A DNA stretch of 50,206 nucleotides, taken from the NCBI GenBank assembly GCA_027490095.1, contig JAIXYT010000042.1, positions 1 through 50,206 on the forward strand. The letters run 5' to 3'. The position numbers and the translations under genes were made by a program. This DNA comes from Sphingomonadales bacterium. Lineage in GTDB: Bacteria > Pseudomonadota > Alphaproteobacteria > Sphingomonadales > Sphingomonadaceae. The notes under the pieces are model-generated. The model was not told the DNA's origin, did no database searches, and worked only from the letters and a program-made list of their open reading frames with translations. Positions 23,398 to 31,704 of this stretch are shown here, piece after piece. Positions within the stretch are counted from its first letter, which is position 1, and each line of letters starts with the position of its first letter.

Positions 23398-24468
23398 ATG
23401 CCGGTGGCCCTTCCAGACCCCCGGTTCTGGCCGCGCCAGCGCGTGCTGCTGACCGGACATACCGGTTTCAAGGGGAGCTGGGCTTCGCTCTGGCTCGAAC
23501 ATCTGGGCGCAGAGGTTGCAGGCTTCGCGCTGGCACCGGACCACAGGCCCGACCTGTTCTCGATGCTTGCGCCCTTCCGGGGCCAGCAGTCCACCATCGC
23601 CGACCTGGCCGACCGCGAGGCACTCCGCGCCACCATCAGCGCCTTCCGCCCGACGCTCGTGCTGCACATGGCGGCCCAGCCGCTTGTGCGGAAATCCTAT
23701 GCCGACCCGGTTGGAACGATGGCCACGAACGTGATGGGCACCGTCCACCTGATGCAGGCGCTGCAGGACGTCGAGGGCCTGAAGGCCGTTCTCGTCGTCA
23801 CGACGGACAAGGTGTACGCGAACGACGGCAGCGGCCGGCCTTTCGCGGAAGACGACCGGCTCGGTGGCCATGATCCCTATTCGGCATCCAAGGCCGCGGC
23901 CGAACTTGTGGTGCAATCCTTCCATCACAGCTTCCTGAAACCGCGGGGCGTGGCCGTGGCCACCGCGCGCGCGGGCAATGTGATCGGCGGTGGTGACTGG
24001 TCTGCGGACCGGCTGGTGCCCGACATCTGGCGGGCGCACCACGCGCAAAGGCGGCTGGAGCTGCGCTATCCCGATGCCACCCGGCCGTGGCAGCATGTCC
24101 TTGATCCGCTCCTCGGCTACTTTCTCTACCTCGAGCGCCTGGCAGCGGAGCCTGCCGACGTCCCCGAGTCGCTCAACTTCGGCCCGCTTGACGGCTCCGG
24201 GACCATGACGGTCGCGCAGGTTGTGGACGGGCTGGCGCAGGGCATGGGGGCAGATGGCGGCTGGGTGATGGCCAAGGGGCCTCATCCACCGGAAATGCCG
24301 GCCCTCGCACTGGATGCGCGGCAGGCTGCCAACGCACTCGGCTGGGCCCCCCGGCTGGACGCAGGGACTGCGCTCGGCTGGACAGCCGAATGGTATAGAC
24401 GCCATGACGGCGGGGGCGACATGCGCGCCGTCAGTCTCGAACAACTCTCCCGCTACCAGGATCTCTGA
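23398..24468 (+). CDS. rfbG: CDP-glucose 4,6-dehydratase
   Basis: A 356-residue extended SDR enzyme turning CDP-D-glucose into CDP-4-keto-6-deoxy-D-glucose. VLLTGHTGFKGSWASLWL is the RfbG-type NAD motif; MAAQPLVRKSYADP, VVTTDKVYAN, the catalytic YSASKAAAE, RAGNVIGGGDW and RPWQHVLDPLLGY are all characteristic of this family. Its neighbour rfbF makes the substrate, 2 bases away, and the C-methyltransferase follows after 3 bases, so the three should act in sequence. There is no RfbH 3-dehydrase, which normally leads to 3,6-dideoxyhexoses. Confidence 0.96.
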   Translation: MPVALPDPRFWPRQRVLLTGHTGFKGSWASLWLEHLGAEVAGFALAPDHRPDLFSMLAPFRGQQSTIADLADREALRATISAFRPTLVLHMAAQPLVRKSYADPVGTMATNVMGTVHLMQALQDVEGLKAVLVVTTDKVYANDGSGRPFAEDDRLGGHDPYSASKAAAELVVQSFHHSFLKPRGVAVATARAGNVIGGGDWSADRLVPDIWRAHHAQRRLELRYPDATRPWQHVLDPLLGYFLYLERLAAEPADVPESLNFGPLDGSGTMTVAQVVDGLAQGMGADGGWVMAKGPHPPEMPALALDARQAANALGWAPRLDAGTALGWTAEWYRRHDGGGDMRAVSLEQLSRYQDL

Positions 24469-24471
24469 ACG

Positions 24472-25704
24472 ATGCCCGAACCGACCTGCCAGGGCTGCGG
24501 CGCCCTGCTGACCCGCACATGGGTCGACCTCGGCCTGTCGCCCCTTTCCAACAGCTTCGTTCCGCCCGAGCGTGCGCAGGTGCCCGATCGGCTTTATCCG
24601 CTGCATGCCCGGGTCTGCAACGCCTGCCTGCTTGTCCAGGTCGATTCGGTCGTCCCGCGGGAAGAGATCTTCAACGACGACTACGCGTATTTCTCGTCCT
24701 TTTCCGAAAGCTGGCTTGCCCATTGCCGGTCCTATGTCGCCACGATGACAGCCCGCTTCGGGCTGGGCGGTGCCAGCAAGGTGATCGAGATCGCCAGCAA
24801 CGACGGCTACATGCTTCAGTATTTCGTGGAGCGCGGCGTGCCCGTGCTGGGCATCGAGCCGAGCGCGAACACGGCAGCCGCCGCTGAACGGAAAGGCGTT
24901 CGCACCGAGGTGCGCTTCTTCGGCCGGGAGACGGCCATGGCACTGGCCGGGCGCGGCGAGCAGGCCGACCTGCTTGCCGCAAAGAATGTCCTGGCACATG
25001 TGCCCGACATCAATGACTTCGTGGCCGGCGTTGCAATTGCCCTGAAGCCGGAAGGCGTGTTTACGGTCGAGTTCCCGCACCTCCTGACCACCAGCGAAGG
25101 CGTGCAGTTCGACACCATCTACCACGAGCATTTCACCTATCTGTCGCTGCTCGCGCTGGAGCGCATCATGGATCGCCATGGCCTGCGCATCTTCGACGTC
25201 GAACAGCTGCCGACGCATGGCGGATCGCTTCGGGTGTTCGCCTGCCTGCGCGACGCAGGGCATGCGCTGGAACCGCGAGTCGCGGCCGTCCGGGCATCCG
25301 AGATCGCGGCCGGGCTCGACCGCCCGGAAGGCTATGCCGGTTTCGAGGCGCGCGTTCAGGCGGTGCGGGATGCCCTTCTGGCCTTCCTGCGGCAGGCAAA
25401 GGCGGACGGTTTGACCGTGGTCGGCTATGGTGCAGCTGCCAAGGGGAACACCCTGCTGAACTATGCCGGTGTCGGCCCCGATCTTCTGCCCTTCATCGTG
25501 GACCGCAACCCGGCAAAACAGGGCCGGTTGTGCCCCGGGAGCCGGATCCCGGTCCGGACTCCGGACGAACTGCTTGCGGCCCGGCCCGACTATGTCCTGG
25601 TTCTGCCCTGGAACATCCTGCCCGAAGTGGAGCTGCAGATGGCGGAGATCCGGACCTGGGGTGGACGCTTCGTGGTGGCAGTGCCGGACCTGCAGATCCG
25701 CTGA
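24472..25704 (+). CDS. NDP-hexose C-methyltransferase (TylC3/TcaB9 type)
   Basis: A 410-residue SAM-dependent enzyme with the three-part layout of sugar C-methyltransferases: an N-terminal zinc domain (CQGCG at 6-10, CNAC at 49-52), a SAM domain (VIEIASNDGYML, GIEPSAN), and a C-terminal Rossmann domain (VVGYGAAAKGNTLLNY, FIVDRNPAKQGRLCPGS). TIYHEHFTYLS carries the YHEH motif (217-220) that supplies catalytic residues in TcaB9, and His176 in NVLAHVPD is also conserved. By analogy it methylates C3 of the CDP-4-keto-6-deoxyhexose via an enolate, giving a branched sugar. Its stop overlaps the rfbC-like ATG by 1 base. Confidence 0.88.
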   Translation: MPEPTCQGCGALLTRTWVDLGLSPLSNSFVPPERAQVPDRLYPLHARVCNACLLVQVDSVVPREEIFNDDYAYFSSFSESWLAHCRSYVATMTARFGLGGASKVIEIASNDGYMLQYFVERGVPVLGIEPSANTAAAAERKGVRTEVRFFGRETAMALAGRGEQADLLAAKNVLAHVPDINDFVAGVAIALKPEGVFTVEFPHLLTTSEGVQFDTIYHEHFTYLSLLALERIMDRHGLRIFDVEQLPTHGGSLRVFACLRDAGHALEPRVAAVRASEIAAGLDRPEGYAGFEARVQAVRDALLAFLRQAKADGLTVVGYGAAAKGNTLLNYAGVGPDLLPFIVDRNPAKQGRLCPGSRIPVRTPDELLAARPDYVLVLPWNILPEVELQMAEIRTWGGRFVVAVPDLQIR

Positions 25705-26243
25705 TGCGCTTTCGCCCGACAGCGATCGACGGCGCATTCCTTGTCGACCTTGACATGCATGCCGACGAACGCGGCGCCTTCGGGCGCGTCTTCTGCGGCG
25801 AGGAATTCAGGGCCGCAGGGATTTCCTTCGAGGTCGCGCAGGTCAACCTGTCGCGCAACGCTGCCCGGCACACCCTGCGCGGCCTGCACACGCAGCTCCC
25901 TCCGCACGAGGAGCCGAAGCTTGTCCAGTGCATTCGCGGCGCCCTGTTCGACGTGGCCGTGGACCTCAGGCCGGAGTCTCCGACCAGGGGCGCAGTTGCA
26001 ACGGTGGAGCTGACGGCAGCGGCGGACAGGCTGTTCTATATTCCGCCCGGCTGTGCCCATGGGTTCCTGACCCTCGAGCCGGAGACGGATCTCGTCTACT
26101 ACATGGGCAGCGCGTTCGTGCCTGGCGTCGGCATGGGCATCCGGTTCGATGATCCGGCCTTTGCCATTCCCTGGCCGCATCCGCCGGCCATGATCTCCGC
26201 CCGCGACGCCGCCTATCCGGACTTTGCGGGTTTCGGCGCATGA
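25704..26243 (+). CDS. RmlC-like NDP-4-keto-6-deoxyhexose epimerase (probable 5-epimerase)
   Basis: A 179-residue cupin of the dTDP-4-dehydrorhamnose 3,5-epimerase family. The catalytic His is in LRGLHTQ, the Asp partner in SARDAA, and the equivalent of RmlC Tyr133 is kept in LVYYM. By manual alignment Lys134 is replaced by Tyr, and the nearby Tyr138-Tyr139 pair by Ala-Phe. Because the preceding methyltransferase should make C3 quaternary, only C5 can be epimerised afterwards, so a 5-epimerase role is likely (D to L series). The ATG overlaps the upstream TGA, and the following reductase overlaps this gene by 4 bases (ATGA). Confidence 0.85.
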   Translation: MRFRPTAIDGAFLVDLDMHADERGAFGRVFCGEEFRAAGISFEVAQVNLSRNAARHTLRGLHTQLPPHEEPKLVQCIRGALFDVAVDLRPESPTRGAVATVELTAAADRLFYIPPGCAHGFLTLEPETDLVYYMGSAFVPGVGMGIRFDDPAFAIPWPHPPAMISARDAAYPDFAGFGA

Positions 26244-27154
26244 GGGTCGCGCTGACGGGCGGCAGCGGCTTCATCGGACGCGAACTGGTGCCGGTGCTGG
26301 TGGCGGCTGGCCATGAAGTCCACCTGTTGGGCCGTTCCGGCACCGCCGCGGCTGGCACGGTCGCACATGATCTGGATCTTCTCCGGGACGATCCGGCCCC
26401 CCTGTTCGCCGACCTTCGCCCCGAGGCGCTTGTGCACCTGGCCTGGATCGCGACCCCTGGCCTGTTCTGGCAGGCGCCGGAAAACCTCGACTGGATGGCG
26501 GCATCGCTTCGCCTGGCGCGGGCGTTTGCGGCGGGCGGCGGGCGCCGGCTGGTCGTCGCCGGCACCTGCGCCGAATATGACTGGCACTTCCACTGCCTCC
26601 ACGAAGTGCGCACACCGCTGAGGCCGCACACGCTCTATGGCACGGCCAAGGCCGCCCTGTTCCAGACACTCAGCGCCGCGGCCCCGGTGCTGGGCCTGTC
26701 GCTTGCCTGGGGGCGCATCTTCTTTCCCTATGGGCCGCAGGAAGCCCCGGGCCGGCTGTTGAGCGGTCTGATCGACGGGATTGCGGCTGGCCGCCGGGTG
26801 CCCTGCAGCGCCGGGCTTCAGCAGCGGGATTTCCTGCATGTCGAGGATGTGGCCGCGGCCTTTGCCCTGCTTGCGGACAGCAGCTTCGAAGGCCCCGTCA
26901 ACATCGCCAGCGGGCAGCTGGTGGCGGTGCGGGATGTGATCGGGTTGGCGGCCCGGCTGGCCGGCCGGCCGGATCTGGTGGACCTGGGTGCCAGGCCGAC
27001 CCAGCCGGGGGAGCCGCACATCATGGCAGCCGACGTGGCCCGCCTGCGCCAGCTTGGCTTCCGGCCGCAGTTCGACCTCGAAACCGGCCTTGCAGACACG
27101 GTTTCCCGCCGCCTTGCGTCGCTTGGCGTTGCGCAAGGAACCGGCAGAGGCTAG
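26240..27154 (+). CDS. SDR-family NDP-sugar 4-ketoreductase/epimerase
   Basis: A 304-residue extended SDR protein. TGGSGFIGREL binds NAD(P), AGTCAEYDW carries the catalytic Thr/Ser region, Tyr-x3-Lys is in LYGTAKAA, and RDFLHVEDVA is the NDP-sugar contact region. Its place as the last coupled gene after rfbF, rfbG, C-methyltransferase and epimerase suggests it reduces the 4-keto group to finish the branched CDP-6-deoxyhexose. HLAWIATPGLFW and TCAEYDWHF are shared with CDP-sugar reductases of abequose/tyvelose-type loci as I recall. The product stereochemistry at C4 cannot be read from the sequence. Confidence 0.82.
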   Translation: MRVALTGGSGFIGRELVPVLVAAGHEVHLLGRSGTAAAGTVAHDLDLLRDDPAPLFADLRPEALVHLAWIATPGLFWQAPENLDWMAASLRLARAFAAGGGRRLVVAGTCAEYDWHFHCLHEVRTPLRPHTLYGTAKAALFQTLSAAAPVLGLSLAWGRIFFPYGPQEAPGRLLSGLIDGIAAGRRVPCSAGLQQRDFLHVEDVAAAFALLADSSFEGPVNIASGQLVAVRDVIGLAARLAGRPDLVDLGARPTQPGEPHIMAADVARLRQLGFRPQFDLETGLADTVSRRLASLGVAQGTGRG

Positions 27155-27200
27155 GGCCAGCCGACTTTCCCCAGACATGGATTCAGGAGCGTCCAACCGC

Positions 27201-27968
27201 ATGCGCATCACCCTCGACACCGACGCTCGGACCTGCGTGATCGAAGCCGACGGGACAGCCGCGACGCACGACATCTTCTCCCGCGAAGCCTTTGCAGCCG
27301 TTGCCGACCAGTGGGTGAAGCTGGGCTGGGTGCAGAAATACTCTTACGGATTCACCTGGCTTGGGCGCCCGATCATCCAGCTACCGGATGATATGATCCG
27401 GATCCAGGAGGCGATCTTCCATATCCAGCCGGACATCATCATCGAAACCGGTGTCGCGCATGGCGGGTCGCTGATCTTCTATGCCAGCATCATGGAGATG
27501 ATCGGGAAGGGACAGGTGATCGGGATCGACATCGAGATCAGGCCGCACAACCGCACGGCCATCGAGGCGCATCCGATGATGAAGCGGATCACGCTTGTCG
27601 AAGGCAGCTCGACCGCGCCGGAAACGGTGGAAGCCGTGCGCGCGATGGTCGGCCCCGAGGCCAAGGTCATGCTGATCCTCGACAGCAACCACGCGCGCGA
27701 CCATGTCGCGGCCGAGCTGGAGGCCTATGCCGACCTGGTGACGCCCGGGTCCTGCATCCTGTCGCAGGATGGCGTGATGCAGCTGGTGGCCGGCATGCCG
27801 CGCACGGGCGATGACTGGACCGACAACAACCCGATCACGGCCGTGAAGGCCTTCCTCGCGCGGCACCCCGAATTCGAACTGCGCCAGCAGAAGCGTCCGT
27901 TCGACGAGACGCTGGGCACGCCGGATTGCTCGCACCACCCGGTCGGCTGGCTGTGGCGCAAGCCCTGA
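27201..27968 (+). CDS. CmcI/RMNT-family SAM-dependent O-methyltransferase
   Basis: A 255-residue protein of the CmcI family (cephalosporin hydroxylase/rhamnosyl O-methyltransferase). IIIETGVAHGGSLIFYA is the SAM motif, GIDIEIRPHNRTAI the acidic loop, and LILDSNHARDHVAAELEAY with DLVTPGSCIL the family block. It would O-methylate a sugar of the repeat unit. An ATG at 27177 is also in frame, but only the ATG at 27201 has a ribosome-binding site (AGGAG, 11 bases upstream), so I use it. It is 46 bases after the reductase, and the next gene starts at or just before its end. Confidence 0.85.
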   Translation: MRITLDTDARTCVIEADGTAATHDIFSREAFAAVADQWVKLGWVQKYSYGFTWLGRPIIQLPDDMIRIQEAIFHIQPDIIIETGVAHGGSLIFYASIMEMIGKGQVIGIDIEIRPHNRTAIEAHPMMKRITLVEGSSTAPETVEAVRAMVGPEAKVMLILDSNHARDHVAAELEAYADLVTPGSCILSQDGVMQLVAGMPRTGDDWTDNNPITAVKAFLARHPEFELRQQKRPFDETLGTPDCSHHPVGWLWRKP

Positions 27969-27979
27969 TCGGATCGGCG

Positions 27980-29140
27980 GTGCAACCGGCGCAGGAGGCG
28001 CCTCGTGCGTGCCCGGTCTGCGGGGCGTTGAACCCGCACCTCAGCATCACGCGGGATGCCATACCGATTTTCCAGAACGTGGTGCACCGCACGCGCGAGG
28101 CGGCCCTTGCGGCCGTTCGTGCGCCATTCCGGCTGGGCACCTGCCGCGCATGCGGCTTCAGTTACAACGCCCTCTTCAATGCCGGGCTGATGACCTACGA
28201 CCCAAGCTACGACAACCATGTCGCCTCGTCGGCATTCGAGGATTATTACCGCAGCCTGGCGCAGATGATGATTGCCCGCTTCGGGCTGGATTCGGGCACG
28301 GTCTACGACGTCGGCTGCGGAAAGGGCGAATTCCTTCGCATCCTTTGCAGCCTTGCACCGGGAATTCGCGGCGTCGGCATGGATCCGAGCTGCACGCCGG
28401 TGGACGAGGGCAATTTCCGGCTGATCCGGGCGCCATTCGAAGCCTCGCTTTTCGAGGCGGATGCACGCCTCGTCATCTGTCGCCATGTGCTGGAACATAT
28501 CGATGGGCCACGCGCCTTCATGGCCGAACTCGCCGCTGCGGTGCCGGATGTGCCGGTCTTCGTGGAAGTCCCCAACTTCGACTGGATCCTCGAAAACGAC
28601 GCCTTCTGGGATTTCTGCTACGAACACTGCAACTATTTCACGCCCGCGACACTGGCCGGCACGCTGGCACGCGCAGGCCTTCGCGTCGACGAACAGGCGC
28701 TCAGCTTTGGCGGCCAGTACCAATGGGCGATCGCCCGTCCGCTTGCCGGCCGCGCAGAACCGGCCGACGACCGTGAAGCCGCCTCCACGGCAGCCACTTT
28801 GCAGGCGGTACGGGACTATGCCGAACGGGAAGGCACAAGGTTGGCCGCGCTGGCGGCCCGGGCCGCCAGCGCCGGAGGGATAACCGTCTGGGGCATGGCG
28901 ACGAAGGGCGTGCTTCTGACCACGCTCATGGACCCCACCCTGTTTCTGGGCGGCATCGACAGCAATCGTCGCAAGCAGGGATGCTTCGCCCCGGGCAGCG
29001 GTGTCGAGATCCACCCGCCCAGCTGGATCGAAAGCCTTGCGCCGGGCGCGACCATCCTGGTGATGAACCCCAACTATCTTGCGGAAATCGACCAGCAGGT
29101 CCGGCTGGTCAGGCCCGATCTGGTGCTGGAAGCGGTCTGA
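27980..29140 (+). CDS. Second, diverged C-methyltransferase paralogue
   Basis: A 386-residue enzyme with the same three-domain layout as the gene at 24472: zinc-type cysteines (CPVCG, CRACG), SAM motif YDVGCGKGEFL with GVGMDPSC, and the C-terminal domain GGITVWGMATKGVLLTTL with GIDSNRRKQGCFAPGS. The catalytic YHEH is changed to CYEH (213-216), so the first Tyr is lost while Glu and His remain. It may methylate a different position or substrate, or have altered chemistry. No ATG is usable: GTG at 27980 is chosen, 11 bases after the previous stop, with GTG 27953 and TTG 27926 as alternatives. Its stop overlaps the next ATG by 1 base. Confidence 0.8.
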   Translation: MQPAQEAPRACPVCGALNPHLSITRDAIPIFQNVVHRTREAALAAVRAPFRLGTCRACGFSYNALFNAGLMTYDPSYDNHVASSAFEDYYRSLAQMMIARFGLDSGTVYDVGCGKGEFLRILCSLAPGIRGVGMDPSCTPVDEGNFRLIRAPFEASLFEADARLVICRHVLEHIDGPRAFMAELAAAVPDVPVFVEVPNFDWILENDAFWDFCYEHCNYFTPATLAGTLARAGLRVDEQALSFGGQYQWAIARPLAGRAEPADDREAASTAATLQAVRDYAEREGTRLAALAARAASAGGITVWGMATKGVLLTTLMDPTLFLGGIDSNRRKQGCFAPGSGVEIHPPSWIESLAPGATILVMNPNYLAEIDQQVRLVRPDLVLEAV

Positions 29141-30366
29141 TGCGCCGTCCGGACGTCACGGTCATCATCCCGACCCGAGAGCGTGCCGCCACGTTCGAGC
29201 ACTGCCTTCGCACCGTGACGGATCAACGCCACCGGTCGCTCGAGATCATCGTGTCGGACAATGCCAGCACGGACGGGACGGCAGCGATTGCAGCGGCCAA
29301 CGCCGACCCGCGCATCCGCTATCTCAACACCGGCCGCCGGCTTTCGATGAGCGCGAACTGGGAGTTCGCGCTGTCCCACGCGACCGGAGAATGGGTCGGA
29401 TTCCTCGGCGATGACGATGGCCTGCTTCCCGGCGGGGTCGAGGACATGCTTCGGATCGCCAGCTCAACGTCGACCCGGCTCGTCCGCTGCCGCCCCTGCG
29501 ACTACCTGTGGCCCCCCCTTGCCGGAGGGGCGGACGGCCGGCTCGTCGTGCCGGCGCGTCACCGCACCGATGTTGTCGACGGCCGGGCAGCGCTCGCCCG
29601 GCTTGCCGCAGGCGAGGTCCATTACACCCGGCTTCCAACCCTGTATTCGGGGGGCTTCGTCCACCGCGACCTGATCGACGCGGGGCGGGGCCCGGACGGG
29701 CGCTTCTTCCGATCACAGATCCCGGATGTCTATTCGGCAGTCCGCCTTGCTGCGCTTGGCGAACCGTTCGCCTATACGACGCGCCCCTACGCGCTGAACG
29801 GAATCTCGGGCATGAGCACCGGGATTTCGGTTTTCGCGCGCACCCAGGCGCACGACAAGGCAAAGCCTGCGAAACTGTTCGCGGCTGAAGACAATATGCC
29901 TCTGCATCCGACCGTCCCGGCGTCTGCGACTGGAGGACCTCCGCCATCTATCCAGGCGTTGGTGTTCGAATCCTACCAGCAAGTGCGGGAGCTGGAGCCG
30001 ACACTGCCCGCGCTCGATCCGCACGACCAGCTGGCGATCATCCTGCGGGCAGCGGCGCTTGCGCCTGACGCCCTTTCGGAATGGGCAAGCCGGTTTGCCC
30101 GCGCGAACAATATCAGCGCCCCCCCTCGCCCACCCCTTGCTTCCTTGCAAGGCGCCTGGGAGCGCTGGGAGCCGCGGCTCAGGATGGACAGGATCATTGT
30201 TTCCGATCATCACCGACCGCAGGTCGGGAATGTCCACAGTGCAGCGTTGATGGCACAGGCCGTGATCGACCGGGACAGGCCCTCGCTGGCGGCGATACTG
30301 CTCAACCAGGCCCGTTTTGCAGCAACGATGCTCCAGGCCCGGTTCGGCCGCTCCGAGGCGGCCTGA
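29140..30366 (+). CDS. Glycosyltransferase family 2
   Basis: A 408-residue protein whose first 120 residues are a typical GT-A domain: VTVIIPTRERAATFEHCL, SLEIIVSDNASTDGT, and the metal motif in GEWVGFLGDDDGLLP. The long C-terminal part has no clear motif and probably shapes acceptor binding; it includes a predicted helical tail. It would add a sugar to the repeat unit. It is the last plus-strand gene of the CDP-sugar group (1-base TGATG overlap with the gene before). Its final 65 bases overlap, antisense, the 3' end of the convergent wzy gene. Confidence 0.88.
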   Translation: MRRPDVTVIIPTRERAATFEHCLRTVTDQRHRSLEIIVSDNASTDGTAAIAAANADPRIRYLNTGRRLSMSANWEFALSHATGEWVGFLGDDDGLLPGGVEDMLRIASSTSTRLVRCRPCDYLWPPLAGGADGRLVVPARHRTDVVDGRAALARLAAGEVHYTRLPTLYSGGFVHRDLIDAGRGPDGRFFRSQIPDVYSAVRLAALGEPFAYTTRPYALNGISGMSTGISVFARTQAHDKAKPAKLFAAEDNMPLHPTVPASATGGPPPSIQALVFESYQQVRELEPTLPALDPHDQLAIILRAAALAPDALSEWASRFARANNISAPPRPPLASLQGAWERWEPRLRMDRIIVSDHHRPQVGNVHSAALMAQAVIDRDRPSLAAILLNQARFAATMLQARFGRSEAA

Positions 30367-31579
30367 CGATCGGGGCCCGGCGCCTGCTTTCCTGCAGCAC
30401 AAAGTATACGAACATCGGATTGGCGATCGAGACCGGGTTCAGCAGGCAGGCAAGCACGAAGCTGCCCCGGACGAAGCGGAGCCAGGGGGTCGGGCCTGCG
30501 ATCGTTCCGCGCCACATGAGCAGAAGGATGATGAGGAGACCGAACAGGCCCCCTCCATAGACCAGCTCGCCCGCAATCGGCAGGATGAAATTGCTGCCTG
30601 TCGCAATGAGATAGCCGGTCGAGGCGGCATAGGCATTATACTGTGCCTCGAACGAGACGGGGCTGAGGAAGAAGACCGACTGCCAGAAGTTGGCCAGCAT
30701 CGTGAACTCGATATGGCCCCAGCGCAGGTTGAGGCTGGGGTCGAGCAGGATCGATATCAGGCCCTGCCCTGCCGTCTGGAACCCCGCCAGTCGAGCCGAC
30801 AGCCCCGCCTGGTTCACGGAGGCGTCCAGCAGCAGCAGCAGCACGACTGCGCCCACCGCCAGCACCAGATGGCGGGGCCGCAGATAGAGCAGGGGAAAAC
30901 CGAGCAGCAGCACGGCGAGGATCGAGCCGCTCATGAGCACGTTCAGGATCGCCAGGGCGATGAACGGCCGCTCGTGCGGCTTCAGTCCGTTCAGCAGATA
31001 CATGGCCATGACGACCGAAAGGCTGCCGAAGTAGGACGGCTCGGCAGCAAGGCTGGGCACTCCGCTTCGGCCGGCCACGTATCGGCCGGAAACGGCGATG
31101 TCATAGCCCAGCTGCACGGCCAGATACTGGGCCAGCCCGACCAGGAACCACAGGCCGAGCACATAACAGACGGCGACGCGGAAATAGCCATGCCCACCGC
31201 GGTTGCCGAGCACCCAGAACACTGCGAACATGAGGTAGATGTAGGCGGCCCGGACCGTTTCCAGCACAAGGCCCACGCGCGCCGTGTAGGCCGCAAGCGC
31301 CAGCACCGCGAGCAGAAGCGCGGGCAGGTCGCGGCGCGCCAGGAACTGGCGGGGCCGATAGGTGAACAGGGCAAACACTGCGCCCAGCAGCACCCAGGGC
31401 TGAGTGTCGCCGTCCAGCAGCTTGGGCACGAACAGGAACGGCAAAAGAAGCAGGAACGGCAGAAGCCCCGTGTCGGACCGGGGAATCCGCAGCGCGAGGA
31501 GGGGGCCGGGCAGATGCGCCCCGGCCGCGTCGGGCGCTGCCGTCACCAGGGGTCTCCGCCCGGGCCTCGTGTGAACCAT
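30302..31579 (-). CDS. O-antigen polymerase/ligase-type membrane protein (Wzy)
   Basis: A 425-residue, very hydrophobic protein with about 11-12 membrane segments and one longer periplasmic loop, the general shape of Wzy polymerases, which have little sequence conservation. Segments such as LLPFLLLLPFLFVPKLL and LVLAVGAVVLLLLLDA are visible, and the large loop follows PSLAAEPSYFGSLSV; the AEPS stretch is common in Wzy-like proteins. It would polymerise flipped repeat units in the periplasm. ATG at 31579; it stands alone on the minus strand, divergent from gmd (125 bases) and convergent with the GT2 gene. Confidence 0.85.
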   Translation of the reverse strand: MVHTRPGRRPLVTAAPDAAGAHLPGPLLALRIPRSDTGLLPFLLLLPFLFVPKLLDGDTQPWVLLGAVFALFTYRPRQFLARRDLPALLLAVLALAAYTARVGLVLETVRAAYIYLMFAVFWVLGNRGGHGYFRVAVCYVLGLWFLVGLAQYLAVQLGYDIAVSGRYVAGRSGVPSLAAEPSYFGSLSVVMAMYLLNGLKPHERPFIALAILNVLMSGSILAVLLLGFPLLYLRPRHLVLAVGAVVLLLLLDASVNQAGLSARLAGFQTAGQGLISILLDPSLNLRWGHIEFTMLANFWQSVFFLSPVSFEAQYNAYAASTGYLIATGSNFILPIAGELVYGGGLFGLLIILLLMWRGTIAGPTPWLRFVRGSFVLACLLNPVSIANPMFVYFVLQESRRRAPIVRPPRSGRTGPGASLLQNGPG

Positions 31580-31704
31580 GGGTCCATGGCCCTGCCCTGT
31601 TCCACTTTCAGGATCGGGTCAACCGAACCGCCCGGAACCCCATCTCGACATGGCTGACCGTTCCTCCTAGAGCCCCATGCTGACGAACTTGACGAAGGCA
31701 ATGC

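Noticed and set aside
23101-25737. An 878-codon minus-strand open frame opposite rfbF, rfbG and the C-methyltransferase
   Set aside because: Antisense shadow of three well-recognised genes; no domain pattern and no ribosome-binding site.
27177-27200. ATG at 27177 as start of the CmcI-like gene
   Set aside because: No ribosome-binding site; the ATG at 27201 has AGGAG at 11 bases.
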